Part shown: positions 8,783 through 17,051 of the stretch, one piece after another
How positions within the stretch are numbered: the first letter of the stretch is position 1
Layout of the letters: each line of letters opens with the position of its first letter
Assembly: GCF_000260795.1 (NCBI RefSeq)
Contig: NZ_AJGU01000003.1
Coordinates: forward strand, 124,001-188,000
Reading direction: 5' to 3'
DNA length: 64,000 nt
Source: Treponema sp. JC4
GTDB lineage: Bacteria > Spirochaetota > Spirochaetia > Treponematales > Treponemataceae
Notes under the pieces: generated by a model
Seen by the model: only the letters and a program-made list of their open reading frames with translations
The model's database searches: none
Told to the model about the DNA's origin: nothing
Translations under genes and position numbers: made by a program

Positions 8783-9237
8783 AGGGAAATTAATATGTAG
8801 GATTAGAAAATGCGTAGCGGGGGTTCATGATTTGCGACGCTTTTTTCGCGATGCGAGGCATACAACGCGTAAATAAGCCTACAGAGCAAGCGTAGCTTGC
8901 GGCGAGCGAAAAGCTGGCGGAGCAAAGCATGGTTCCCCGCGGAAGCATTTTCGGTTTACTACATATCAATTGTGCCGTTTCTTAAGCACTGTTCACAATT
9001 GTCAGTCTTCGTACGGCGGGAGAAACGGAGGGCTTGTTCGGGAGCACAGCGGACGAATGAGCGTTAGCGAACCCGGAGTTGCGACTGGGAAATTAGCCCC
9101 CGCCCAAGAGAATTTACGGGCAAATTTAGAAAATTCAAAAAAGGGATAAAAACGGCCTTCTGAGAGCGGGGTAATGATATTACATGATTTTTTGAAAAGA
9201 ACGCGTCAGAAGCAATCCTAGGGCCGGTTTTAGATTA

Positions 9238-9355
9238 TACCTAATATTACGGTATTACGGTATTTATTACCTAGTTACTACCTATTGTTTACCTAATTTC
9301 TACCTTATTACGCGGTATAGCGGTAGTATATTAATATAAACTGCGGTATTTTGGT
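9238..9355. repeat. Helically phased TACCTA repeats upstream of parA (candidate centromere/operator)
   Basis: TACC starts at 9268, 9279, 9290 and 9301, exactly 11 bp apart, with TACCTA or TACCTT in each unit. Further TACC/GGTA motifs lie at 9238, 9251, 9259 and between 9314 and 9355. Direct repeats at one helical turn upstream of a parA gene are characteristic of centromeres and autoregulatory operators bound by small ribbon-helix-helix ParB-type proteins. The assignment is by position and pattern. Confidence 0.55.
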
Positions 9356-9432
9356 ATGGACTTAAAAGTTTTCTTGAAGTATAATAAATCAAATGCTTGA
9401 AAATTAAAAAACATTTTGGGAGGCTATTTTTT

Positions 9433-10191
9433 ATGAAAATTATCACTGTGGCTTTGCAAAAGGGTGGGGTAGGAAAAACCTCTACGGCAGTGAGTCTTGC
9501 AGTTGAACTTGCAAAATCGGGCAGGACAATTCTTATAGATGCAGACCCTCAGGGAAACGCTACAACCTGGCTTAACATTCAGACAATGCAGTATGAGTTT
9601 GCAGATTTGCTGAACGGAAAATGCGGCATGGAGCAGTGCGTAAACCAGACCTCAACTCCGAACCTTTTTATTATTCCAACAGCCGGAATCGGAGGAGAGC
9701 TTAAAGAGTACTCTGAAAACAAGGCAGGCGGAAATCAGGGAAAAATCAAGAAGACCCTTAAAGAGATTGCTAAAAATTTTGACTACTGCGTAATCGACAC
9801 TTCACCAAGCTTCGGAAACTTTGAGCGCGGAATTTTTTATGCAACTAACGAAATTGTGGCAGTTCTTCAGCTGGATGAATTTTCTAAGGACGGACTTCAG
9901 ATTTTTAATGACCGCCTTCAGTCTTTCATTAACGATAACCTGGAAGAAGACGAGGCTCGCCCGACCTTTAATAAAATCGTATTCAACGCAAAGGATGACC
10001 GCATCTCGCAGCAGGGAATCATTCTTAATCAGTTCATGCCACTTAAGGAACACGGCTACAACCTTTATGTAATCCCGGTTGATCAGGCATACCGTAAGGT
10101 TCAGAGTGCGCACATTGCAATTCAGGATTTTACAGGAACTAAAAAAGAAACGCTTGATACAATCAAAAAACTTGCAGAAGATTTAAAATAG
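9433..10191 (+). CDS. parA: ParA-family partition ATPase
   Basis: A 252-residue ParA/Soj-like ATPase with the deviant Walker A KGGVGKTST (residues 10-18, signature Lys10), the A' motif LIDADPQGNAT and Walker B YCVIDTSPS. Family role: ATP-dependent positioning of plasmid or chromosome DNA by a ParB-type centromere-binding partner. The start at 9433 is chosen because GGGAGG lies about 10 nt upstream; the in-frame extension to 9397 has no ribosome binding site. It is followed after 14 bp by a small gene that is the likely partner. There is no N-terminal HTH, so it is a type Ib-like ParA. Confidence 0.9.
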   Translation: MKIITVALQKGGVGKTSTAVSLAVELAKSGRTILIDADPQGNATTWLNIQTMQYEFADLLNGKCGMEQCVNQTSTPNLFIIPTAGIGGELKEYSENKAGGNQGKIKKTLKEIAKNFDYCVIDTSPSFGNFERGIFYATNEIVAVLQLDEFSKDGLQIFNDRLQSFINDNLEEDEARPTFNKIVFNAKDDRISQQGIILNQFMPLKEHGYNLYVIPVDQAYRKVQSAHIAIQDFTGTKKETLDTIKKLAEDLK

Positions 10192-10205
10192 GGTAGGGTA
10201 AAAAA

Positions 10206-10517
10206 ATGGCAGGAGTAAAAATTAAGACAGAAGACCTTGCAGGAAATACAGCTGTTTTATCTGATTTGATGAATCCTGGAAAACCAAAAAGAGTTGAACC
10301 GGCAGCAGAAAATCAGAAAGAGCCTGAAAAAGATGTGCATCTTACAATGCTTGTAAAGGAATCGACCAGAAAGGCCTGGAAGCAGTTCTTTATTGAGCAC
10401 GATCTGAATACAACACAGGGAGTAGAAATTGCGATGCTTCATCTGATAAGCGATGTTCAGAGCGGAAAATATCTGTTGAACAAAGGCGGCTTGCGCGAAG
10501 TTCATCAGGAAAGCTAG
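10206..10517 (+). CDS. Small protein downstream of ParA, probable centromere-binding partner
   Basis: 103 residues: a charged, Pro/Glu-rich N-terminal half followed by a segment from about residue 45 (VHLTMLVKESTRKAWKQFF, LNTTQGVEIAMLHLI) with the strand-helix-helix look of a ribbon-helix-helix domain. Size, position 14 bp after parA and the repeats upstream of parA fit a small ParB/ParG-like centromere-binding protein. No canonical ParB motif is present, so the family is inferred from context. Confidence 0.65.
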   Translation: MAGVKIKTEDLAGNTAVLSDLMNPGKPKRVEPAAENQKEPEKDVHLTMLVKESTRKAWKQFFIEHDLNTTQGVEIAMLHLISDVQSGKYLLNKGGLREVHQES

Positions 10518-10529
10518 AAAAAAGCCAAA

Positions 10530-10885
10530 CGACTACTGGATTCCACCAAAAACTAAGTAAATAATAGAAGAAAAGGTGGAAAAAAGTAGTCGTTTTGTTA
10601 TTTATATCGAAAAATTGAAAATAATATCCCAAGAAAGTGGATAATAGTAGTCGTCAAAAATAAAATTTATAGAAATTCCTTCAAAAAGCCCTTATAAGAG
10701 AAAAATAATATTGAAAATATAAACTACCGGCTTTATACTTTTAGTAGTCGTATAACTTTGAAAATTCAGAATTTAAAGTCATTGGCCTGATTTTAGCGCA
10801 AAATTGGACATAAGTAGTCGAATTTGTGGAAAAAAGTAGTCGATAAAAGGACATCGGTAGTTGAAAGTATGGATATAAGTAGTCG
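10530..10885. repeat. Iteron array upstream of rep gene
   Basis: The unit is TGGA-N(4-5)-AGTAGTCG or its reverse complement. Full copies lie at 10575-10592, 10636-10653, 10803-10820, 10825-10842 and 10868-10885. One reverse copy is at 10530-10547, and partial copies are at 10741-10750 and 10849-10862. The surrounding sequence is very AT-rich. Direct iterons ahead of a Rep_3 initiator are the usual sign of an iteron-controlled plasmid origin. There is no other gene in this 455-bp gap. Confidence 0.85.
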
Positions 10886-10972
10886 GGTGGGCTAGTAAAT
10901 CCTTATCTTACAACAAAATACAAGTCCTTTAAATAATAAATATATAAATTTATAAAAGAATGAGGGGCTTTT

Positions 10973-11974
10973 ATGAATTCAAAAAGTGTTTCTTCGGCAA
11001 AAGTGTCGAAAGATAAAGAAATTGTTGTACAGTCAAACAGTATAAGCCGTGGTATCTATTCCTGTAGTCCAACCGCAAGAAAATTAATTGCTTACTGTAT
11101 TCTTAAAATCAATCATTATCCGGAAAATCTGAACTCATCAGTTTATACAAACATTGATGTTCTTCATCATTTTAAAAGTTCATTTTCTATTTCTGAATTT
11201 ATAAACAGACTTGGAATTTCTAAAGGCTCAAATACTTACAAGCAGGTAAAAAGGGCGGTTGAGGAACTTTCTACAAGCGTAATTCAGGTTGAAAATACCG
11301 AAGAAAAATATAAGGCCTATACCTGGTTTTCTTCTGCAACCTATGACAAAACAAAAGACCTGATTGAACTGGACTTTAACCCTCAGATTGGACTTGCAAT
11401 TCAGGAATGGAAAGAAATCAAGCAGTTTTCTGCAATGAATATAAAGACCATAGGAGAGATCCAGTCTTTCTTTGCCCTCAGATATTTTGAGCTTGCCTGT
11501 TCTTTTTATAATATGAAAGGCCGCTACGGAAATAAAAAGAATGAATGGAAGTTCACTCTCAAAGTTGATGAGATTAAGACCATGTTCAAAATCGACAAGG
11601 ATGCTTACAAAGACCGCATGAATAACTTTATTACCAAGGTTGTAAAAAATCCGCTTGAAGAAGTAAACAAGGTTAATAAGGATTTTCAGATTTCTTATGC
11701 AAAAATTGTTGAAAATCATAAAACTGTTGCATTTGAATTTACCTGTTCCCAGGCTGAAATTTTAAAAATCGAAAGTACTGACTCTGCCGAAGAAATCAGC
11801 GAAAAACAGATGATAAATCAGGAAGAGCTTGAAATTCAGCATTATAAGACAAAATTTCCTGAACAGTGGGAAGAAGCTGTAAGAACCGCTAAACTTCAGA
11901 ATGAGCTGCCATTTGAAATGGAAATGGTAACAGATGCCAGAGCTGTTGATATCCTTAAGGCTCAGGGATTGTAA
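10973..11974 (+). CDS. Plasmid replication initiator, Rep_3 (RepB/RepE) family
   Basis: A 333-residue protein resembling iteron-binding Rep_3 initiators (PF01051). It begins with VQSNSISRGIYSCSPTARKLIAYCILKI, given here as VQSNSISRGIYS and SPTARKLIAYCILKI, and contains the winged-helix signature FALRYFELACSFYN plus WKFTLKVDEIKTMFKI, typical of WH1/WH2 domains. Length is normal for the family. A GAGGGG Shine-Dalgarno sequence precedes the ATG. It is flanked on both sides by iterons it would bind. Role: opening of the origin and control of copy number. The C-terminal 60 residues are acidic and family-specific. Confidence 0.88.
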   Translation: MNSKSVSSAKVSKDKEIVVQSNSISRGIYSCSPTARKLIAYCILKINHYPENLNSSVYTNIDVLHHFKSSFSISEFINRLGISKGSNTYKQVKRAVEELSTSVIQVENTEEKYKAYTWFSSATYDKTKDLIELDFNPQIGLAIQEWKEIKQFSAMNIKTIGEIQSFFALRYFELACSFYNMKGRYGNKKNEWKFTLKVDEIKTMFKIDKDAYKDRMNNFITKVVKNPLEEVNKVNKDFQISYAKIVENHKTVAFEFTCSQAEILKIESTDSAEEISEKQMINQEELEIQHYKTKFPEQWEEAVRTAKLQNELPFEMEMVTDARAVDILKAQGL

Positions 11975-12421
11975 CGACTACTAAAATCCATTCTTTAAAT
12001 AGACCATAGGTGAACGACTACCGAAATCCAATGTTTTGGATACTGGTAGTCGTTTTCTTTTTAACTATAAGCCTTTTTGAGTGGGGTATAGGCATAACGA
12101 CTACTAATATCCATGATTTTTACGGATTTTCTGCTTTTATTTCAAATTTGTATGAAATTTTAAACACTATCTTAACTGTTAATGATGATTTTTGGCGGTG
12201 GAATTCAGTAGTCGTTAATCGGGTGGAGACTGGTAGTCTGTTTAAAATTTTAAACAGTGGAATTTGGTAGTTGTCGGCTGATGACTACCAAATTCCACTC
12301 GAAAAACTACCGTTATCCACTGTTTTGGTAGACAGAATTTAATAATAACTACCAGAATCCACTTCGACTACTGAATTCCACTTTTACAGGATTTTCGTAG
12401 TTTAACGACTTCTTTTATCCA
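11975..12421. repeat. Iteron array downstream of rep gene
   Basis: About twelve copies of the CGACTAC-N(3-5)-TCCAC unit in both orientations: 11975, 12015, 12036 (inverted), 12098, 12197 (inverted), 12221 (inverted), 12256 (inverted), 12282, 12305, 12347, 12365 and 12405. Spacing is irregular and there is no spacer diversity of CRISPR type. No believable gene lies between the rep stop and csoR. Confidence 0.8.
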
Positions 12422-12456
12422 CCTTTTTGATTTCTGGAAAATTTCACGATGTCTTA

Positions 12457-12514
12457 TTGACAGATACCCCCAGGAGGTATATACTCTGCATTGTAAATAT
12501 ACCCCCATAGGGTA
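12457..12514 (+). promoter_or_regulatory. csoR-copA promoter with two CsoR operators
   Basis: TTGACA (12457-12462), a 17-bp spacer and TATACT (12480-12485) form a strong promoter. A GC-rich palindrome TACCCCCAGGAGGTA (12465-12479) fills the spacer exactly. A second, TACCCCCATAGGGTA (12500-12514), lies just after the expected start point. Both resemble known CsoR operators, so apo-CsoR would block RNA polymerase directly. Confidence 0.8.
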
Positions 12515-12545
12515 TGTATAAAAATTGAGAATTCCGGAGATTTTT

Positions 12546-12863
12546 ATGTCAGAAGAAAATATTGAAGAATGTCCTTACTGTTCGGGAAAACACAAGGAAC
12601 GTGATGATACAGAAAAAAAAGATTTGATGAACCGTCTGAAAAGAATTGAAGGTCAAGTTCGCGGGGTAGAGGGCATGCTGGAAAGCGGCGCCTACTGTAC
12701 CGACATTCTGATGCAGGTTTCGGCAATTACATCTGCGCTTAACAGTTTTAATAAGGTGCTGCTGGGAAATCATCTGAAAACCTGCGTGGCAGAAAATATC
12801 CGTTCTGGTAACGACGAAGTTATTGATGAACTTGTCGGCACTCTTCAAAAGCTGATGAAATAA
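12546..12863 (+). CDS. csoR: Copper-sensing repressor CsoR
   Basis: A 105-residue all-helical DUF156/CsoR regulator. The Cu(I) ligand set Cys51, His76 and Cys80 (GAYCTDIL and NHLKTC) is intact, identifying a copper sensor rather than the formaldehyde (FrmR) or RcnR types. The ATG at 12546 is chosen because CCGGAGA lies just upstream; an in-frame TTG at 12525 has no such site. It is co-transcribed with copA 9 bp downstream and sits behind a promoter carrying two matching operators. An extra CPYC motif near the N-terminus (Cys9, Cys12) is unusual. Confidence 0.92.
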   Translation: MSEENIEECPYCSGKHKERDDTEKKDLMNRLKRIEGQVRGVEGMLESGAYCTDILMQVSAITSALNSFNKVLLGNHLKTCVAENIRSGNDEVIDELVGTLQKLMK

Positions 12864-12872
12864 GGGGGCTTT

Positions 12873-15398
12873 ATGGAACAGTTTAATGTAACTGGTATGA
12901 GCTGCGCTGCCTGCCAGTCTCGGGTTGAAAAAGCTGTAAGTGCCGTGCCGGGTGTAAAATCTTGCGCAGTAAGCCTGCTGACTAATTCTATGGGAGTGGA
13001 AGGTCAGGTTTCTGCAGACGCTGTAATTCAGGCAGTTGAGGCTGCGGGATATGGCGCAAGTTTGAAAAGTTCGAAAGCGGGTGCTTCAGGGGCAAATGCT
13101 TCAAAAGCAGCATACGCAGACGAGCTTAAGGATACCGAAACTCCAAAAATGAAAAAGCGTCTTGTTGCTTCTGTAATTCTGCTTCTGCCTTTGATGTATG
13201 TTTCTATGGGGCACATGCTCTGGAACTGGCCTTTGCCAGCTTTTCTTGACGGTAATCACGTCGCAATGGGACTTTACGAACTTTTGCTTTCTGCCCTTGT
13301 AATGGTGATAAATCAGAAATTTTTTGTAAGCGGATTTAAGGGGCTTCTTCACAAGGCGCCGAATATGGATACACTGATTGCCCTTGGTGCGACTGCCGCC
13401 TTTGGATACAGTGTTTTTGCTCTTTTTGCAATGACAGGAGCTGTCTTACAGGCTGATAAAAATCAGATTATGTATTTTATGAATCAGTTCTACTTTGAAT
13501 CTGCGGCTACAATTTTGACTTTGATTACTGTGGGCAAAATGCTGGAAGCAAAATCAAAAGGAAAAACCACAAGTGCCTTAAAAGCGCTGATGAAGCTTGC
13601 ACCGGAAACTGCCGTAATTCTTGTAGACGGAAAGGAAGAGACTGTTGAGGTAGAAGATGTAAAGGTTGGCGATCTTTTTGTTGTGCGCCCGGGAGATAAG
13701 ATTCCGGTAGACGGTGTGGTTACTGAAGGTCAAAGTGCTGTAAATGAATCTGCTTTGACAGGAGAAAGTCTGCCGGTAGAAAAAGCACCTGGCGATAAGG
13801 TGACTTCTGCTACAATTAATACTTCTGGCTATATGGTATGCCGTGCCACCCGCGTTGGTGAAGACACAACCCTTTCAGAAATTATCCGCATGGTAAGTGA
13901 TGCAGCGGCAACAAAGGCTCCAATTGCAAAAATTGCAGACCGTGTTTCTGGCATTTTTGTTCCGGCAGTAATAGGGATTGCGGCTGTAACGCTTGTGGTC
14001 TGGCTTCTGTCTGGACAGACCTTTGGCTATGCAATTGCCCGGGCAGTATCGGTGCTTGTAATCAGCTGCCCTTGTGCTCTTGGCCTTGCAACCCCTGTTG
14101 CAATCATGGTGGGAAACGGAATCGGGGCAAAGTCTGGAATTTTGTTTAAAACTTCGGCTGCACTTGAACAGGCTGGACGAACTCAGATTATTGCGCTTGA
14201 TAAAACCGGAACAATTACGACCGGTATCATGAAGGTAACTGATATCGTTACTGCAGAGGGACTTGAAAAATCAGAGTTTCTTACTGCCGCTTATTCGCTT
14301 GAAGCAAAAAGCCAGCATCCGATTTCTAAGGCGATTGTAACTTACGCCAAGGAAAATGGGGTAGAGAGCTTGGAATGCTCTGATTTTGAAGCAGCTGCTG
14401 GAAAAGGCCTTAAAGCCAGCTTAAATGGCAAAACGATTTACGGCGGAAACGCAAAATACATAGAAGAAAGTGCAAAAACTGATATTTCTTCTATAAAAAA
14501 TACCATTGGCCAGCTTTCTTCCCAGGGAAAAACTCCTGTTTTGTTTGCCAGTGAAAATAAACTTCTTGGCTTACTTGCGTTGGCAGACACCCTTAAGGTA
14601 GATTCTGCTGCGGCAATTTCTCAGCTTAAAAATATGGGAATGCACCTTGTAATGCTAACCGGCGATAACGAAAAAACTGCCCGGGCAATCGGAAATCAGG
14701 CTGGGGTTGATGAAGTAATTGCTTCTGTAAAGCCGGACGGAAAAGAGGCTGTAATCCGCGAACTTAAAAAGCAGGGAAAAGTAACGATGGTAGGAGACGG
14801 CATAAACGATGCTCCAGCCCTGGCAAGTGCAGATCTTGGAATTGCAATTGGGGCCGGCACAGACGTTGCCATTGACTCTGCGGATGTCGTTCTTATGAAA
14901 AACAGCCTTATGGATCTTGCAGCAGCCATTAGAATCAGCCGGGCTACACTTCGTAATATACACGAAAATCTTTTCTGGGCATTTTTCTACAATGTAATCG
15001 GCATTCCACTTGCTGCCGGCTGTTATGTTGCCGCTTTTGGCTGGAGTCTGAATCCTATGTTCGGAGCAGCCGCAATGGGGCTTTCAAGCTTCTGCGTAGT
15101 TACAAATGCCCTGCGTCTGAACTTTATAAAAGTTTACGATGCAAAGAAAGATAAATCAGTAAAAGCTCCCGTAAAGGGAAAGGAGAATACTATGAAAATT
15201 ACAGTTAAAGGTATGATGTGCGGCCACTGTGAAGCGCACGTAAAAAAGGCTCTTGAAGCAATCGATGGAATTACAAGTGCTACTGCTTCTCACGAAGAAA
15301 ATCTTGTAACAATTGAAACTTCAAAAGAGGTTGATCAGGCATTGATTAAGGCAGCTGTTGAAGAAGCCGGTTATGAATATGCTGGCTTAGCAGACTAG
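12873..15398 (+). CDS. copA: Copper-exporting P1B-type ATPase CopA with C-terminal CopZ-like domain
   Basis: An 841-residue membrane ATPase that exports Cu(I). An N-terminal heavy-metal domain (GMSCAAC, Cys11/Cys14) is followed by membrane helices, the actuator TGES motif, the metal-binding CPC motif (Cys399-Pro-Cys401), phosphorylated Asp443 in DKTGT, the ATP-binding HP motif (SQHPIS) and [10 protein letters not shown]. The chain then continues about 70 residues into a second heavy-metal domain (GMMCGHC, Cys783/Cys786). Just before that domain an AGGAG and in-frame ATG at 15192 could start a separate 68-residue CopZ-like chaperone. The 3' end overlaps the convergent fdhD gene by 12 bp. Confidence 0.95.
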   Translation: MEQFNVTGMSCAACQSRVEKAVSAVPGVKSCAVSLLTNSMGVEGQVSADAVIQAVEAAGYGASLKSSKAGASGANASKAAYADELKDTETPKMKKRLVASVILLLPLMYVSMGHMLWNWPLPAFLDGNHVAMGLYELLLSALVMVINQKFFVSGFKGLLHKAPNMDTLIALGATAAFGYSVFALFAMTGAVLQADKNQIMYFMNQFYFESAATILTLITVGKMLEAKSKGKTTSALKALMKLAPETAVILVDGKEETVEVEDVKVGDLFVVRPGDKIPVDGVVTEGQSAVNESALTGESLPVEKAPGDKVTSATINTSGYMVCRATRVGEDTTLSEIIRMVSDAAATKAPIAKIADRVSGIFVPAVIGIAAVTLVVWLLSGQTFGYAIARAVSVLVISCPCALGLATPVAIMVGNGIGAKSGILFKTSAALEQAGRTQIIALDKTGTITTGIMKVTDIVTAEGLEKSEFLTAAYSLEAKSQHPISKAIVTYAKENGVESLECSDFEAAAGKGLKASLNGKTIYGGNAKYIEESAKTDISSIKNTIGQLSSQGKTPVLFASENKLLGLLALADTLKVDSAAAISQLKNMGMHLVMLTGDNEKTARAIGNQAGVDEVIASVKPDGKEAVIRELKKQGKVTMVGDGINDAPALASADLGIAIGAGTDVAIDSADVVLMKNSLMDLAAAIRISRATLRNIHENLFWAFFYNVIGIPLAAGCYVAAFGWSLNPMFGAAAMGLSSFCVVTNALRLNFIKVYDAKKDKSVKAPVKGKENTMKITVKGMMCGHCEAHVKKALEAIDGITSATASHEENLVTIETSKEVDQALIKAAVEEAGYEYAGLAD
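15192..15398 (+). CDS. Candidate separately translated CopZ-like copper chaperone within copA
   Basis: The in-frame ATG at codon 774 of copA is preceded by AAAGGAG with about 6 nt spacing, a near-ideal ribosome binding site inside a coding region. Translation from here gives a free 68-residue heavy-metal-associated domain ([20 protein letters not shown]), the size of CopZ. It could be a real second product or the relic of a copA-copZ gene fusion. Confidence 0.5.
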   Translation: MKITVKGMMCGHCEAHVKKALEAIDGITSATASHEENLVTIETSKEVDQALIKAAVEEAGYEYAGLAD

Positions 15399-16136
15399 TT
15401 CGTAACTGTCTGGCCAGGCACGGCAGATTAAAGTAAGTTTGTGCTCACTGGCAAGAGTTGCGGACTGCGCGGTGGGAACTGATTTTGAAATTAAGATTCC
15501 CACTCCTGCCTGGATTACTTTTTCTACCATATCTACAGGGACGCGTCCTGACGTAAAAAGAATGACTTTTTGCGCCGGGATATCATTCAAAAGCATGTAG
15601 CCTATGGCCTTGTCCAGCGCATTATGACGGCCTATGTCTTCTGCGCTGAAAATACTTTTTCCTTCTACAGCAAGAATGCAGCGGTGAGTGCCCGCGGTGT
15701 GAGTGTGGATTGCACTGTCTTTAGAAAAATCTTTGGCAAGAGAAAAAATCCATTCAGACGGGCAGTCTCTTTTCTGTAAAAGGGGGAGAGGAATTTCATT
15801 AGCATTTTGTGCAAACTCTTTGTTTTTTGAGCAGCAGGAGGCTTCTGTACTATTGCTTTCCTTCCATACAATTTCTTCTTTCAGACTTACAAAAGCCCGG
15901 GCTTTACTTTCGCAAAAGCGGATATTTGCAATATCTTCCTTTTTGTCTATAATTCCGCTGGTTAAAAGTCTGCCTGCAACAAGTTCCATAAGATTTGCTT
16001 CTGTGCAGACTAAAGAAAAGATTTCTTTCCCATTTATGATGATCGAAAGTCTATGTTCGTTAAGGGCCAGAACTTCCTCTTCTTTTTGACTTCCATCCGG
16101 GTATATCTTTCTGATTTTTAGAGGGCTTACTGTCAT
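15387..16136 (-). CDS. fdhD: Formate dehydrogenase accessory sulfurtransferase FdhD
   Basis: A 249-residue protein with the FdhD hallmarks [35 protein letters not shown] and [13 protein letters not shown]. FdhD transfers sulfur from a cysteine desulfurase to the molybdenum (bis-MGD) cofactor of formate dehydrogenase, which is required for activity. The flexible loop that carries the redox cysteines in E. coli FdhD here contains SCCSK. It is the last gene of the molybdenum-cofactor operon (start overlaps the previous stop) and implies a molybdenum or tungsten formate dehydrogenase elsewhere in the genome. Confidence 0.92.
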   Translation of the reverse strand: MTVSPLKIRKIYPDGSQKEEEVLALNEHRLSIIINGKEIFSLVCTEANLMELVAGRLLTSGIIDKKEDIANIRFCESKARAFVSLKEEIVWKESNSTEASCCSKNKEFAQNANEIPLPLLQKRDCPSEWIFSLAKDFSKDSAIHTHTAGTHRCILAVEGKSIFSAEDIGRHNALDKAIGYMLLNDIPAQKVILFTSGRVPVDMVEKVIQAGVGILISKSVPTAQSATLASEHKLTLICRAWPDSYELVC

Positions 16137-17047
16137 GCATCCCCCTCGCCGCGTAAAACTGGGATTCCGTGCTCTAAAACAGGGAGAATGTATTCAAGAC
16201 ATTCTTTTCCGGCTTTTGGACTTCCCGGCATGTTGATAATCAGGGTTTTATTGCGGATGACGCTTGCTGCGCGGCTGAGCATTGCCCGCGGTGTGATGGT
16301 CATGCTGTAGGCGCGGAGGGCTTCTGCAATTCCCGGTGCATCTTTTGTAGCGGCGCGTTTTGTAGCTTCTGGCATCATGTCACGTGGAGAAAAGCCTGTG
16401 CTTCCGGAAGTGAAAATTACATCTGGTTTCTGAACGTCTGTAAGCTGGCAGAGAGTCTTGTAAAGTCCTTCCTCATCATCTGGAAGAAGTGTGATACCTG
16501 TAACAAGGTAGCCTGCCTTTTCCAGAACTTCCTTAATCACAGGTCCGCTTTTGTCTTCCCGTTCTCCTTTTGAGCAGCGGTCACTGGCAACTAAAACTGA
16601 GGCAGAAAAACGTCTTCCTTCGATCAGTTCGATTTCATCTCCGACCGAAACTTTTCCGCCATGAAGGACTCGGGCAAAAACTCCTTCAGAAGGCATAATG
16701 CATTTTCCTGTACGCTGGGTTACTGTGCAGGCAGAATGGCATTTTTTTCCAATCTGGATGATTTCTAAAATTACATCATTACATTTGAATTTTGTGCCGA
16801 CCGGGAAGGTTTTAAAATCAAAGCCTTCTATCAGAAGATTTTCTCCAAAGTCACCGGCTGTAACATCAGCACCGCTTTTCTTAAAGTCTTCGACCTTATC
16901 CCAGGAAAGAAGACTGACCTGACGTTCGCTTCCGGCGTGAGCATCATTTTGAAGGCCAAAGTTTTCTATTATGTTTACACTTTTGATGTCTATTTTGGGC
17001 GTTCCTTTTTTTTCACTTATGCAGACAGCACGGATTATCCCCTTCAT
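16133..17047 (-). CDS. MOSC domain - MoaB/MogA fusion protein
   Basis: About 304 residues combining two modules. The first about 145 residues are a MOSC domain (sulfur-carrier fold, with QNDAHAGSERQVSLLS, GDFGENL and the conserved Cys in CHSACTVTQRTGKCIMP, quoted here in two parts: CHSAC and TVTQRTGKCIMP). The remainder is a MoaB/MogA domain (VLVASDRCSKGEREDKSG, TSGSTGFSPRDMMPEAT, INMPGSPKAG) that adenylylates molybdopterin before metal insertion. The start at 17047 is supported by GGAGG 8 nt upstream. This fusion is recurrent in anaerobes. The gene overlaps fdhD by 4 nt. Confidence 0.9.
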   Translation of the reverse strand: MKGIIRAVCISEKKGTPKIDIKSVNIIENFGLQNDAHAGSERQVSLLSWDKVEDFKKSGADVTAGDFGENLLIEGFDFKTFPVGTKFKCNDVILEIIQIGKKCHSACTVTQRTGKCIMPSEGVFARVLHGGKVSVGDEIELIEGRRFSASVLVASDRCSKGEREDKSGPVIKEVLEKAGYLVTGITLLPDDEEGLYKTLCQLTDVQKPDVIFTSGSTGFSPRDMMPEATKRAATKDAPGIAEALRAYSMTITPRAMLSRAASVIRNKTLIINMPGSPKAGKECLEYILPVLEHGIPVLRGEGDA

Positions 17048-17051
17048 TAAA

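Larger units (their letters stand above)
8544..9417. other. Non-coding region with iterons, phased TACC repeats and GC-rich repeats
   Basis: No credible gene lies in this stretch of almost 0.9 kb. From left to right it holds an AT-rich cluster of TACC/GGTA motifs (8615-8682), two iterons matching those around the rep gene (8738-8782), about 300 bp of GC-rich imperfect inverted repeats (about 8815-9115), and a second TACC/GGTA cluster just upstream of parA (9238-9355). It probably serves as the partition site, part of the origin, and the parA promoter/operator. Confidence 0.6.

Noticed and set aside
8544-9417. tRNA or small RNA genes in the long gap before parA
   Set aside because: No cloverleaf or CCA-ended structure was found; the GC-rich part is made of imperfect inverted repeats.
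12010-12270. Open frame of 86 codons downstream of rep
   Set aside because: It consists largely of iterons and AT-rich DNA, has no ribosome binding site and no coding-like composition.
10530-12421. Repeats around rep as a CRISPR array
   Set aside because: The units are short, occur in both orientations and at irregular spacing, and no cas genes are present; they fit plasmid iterons.
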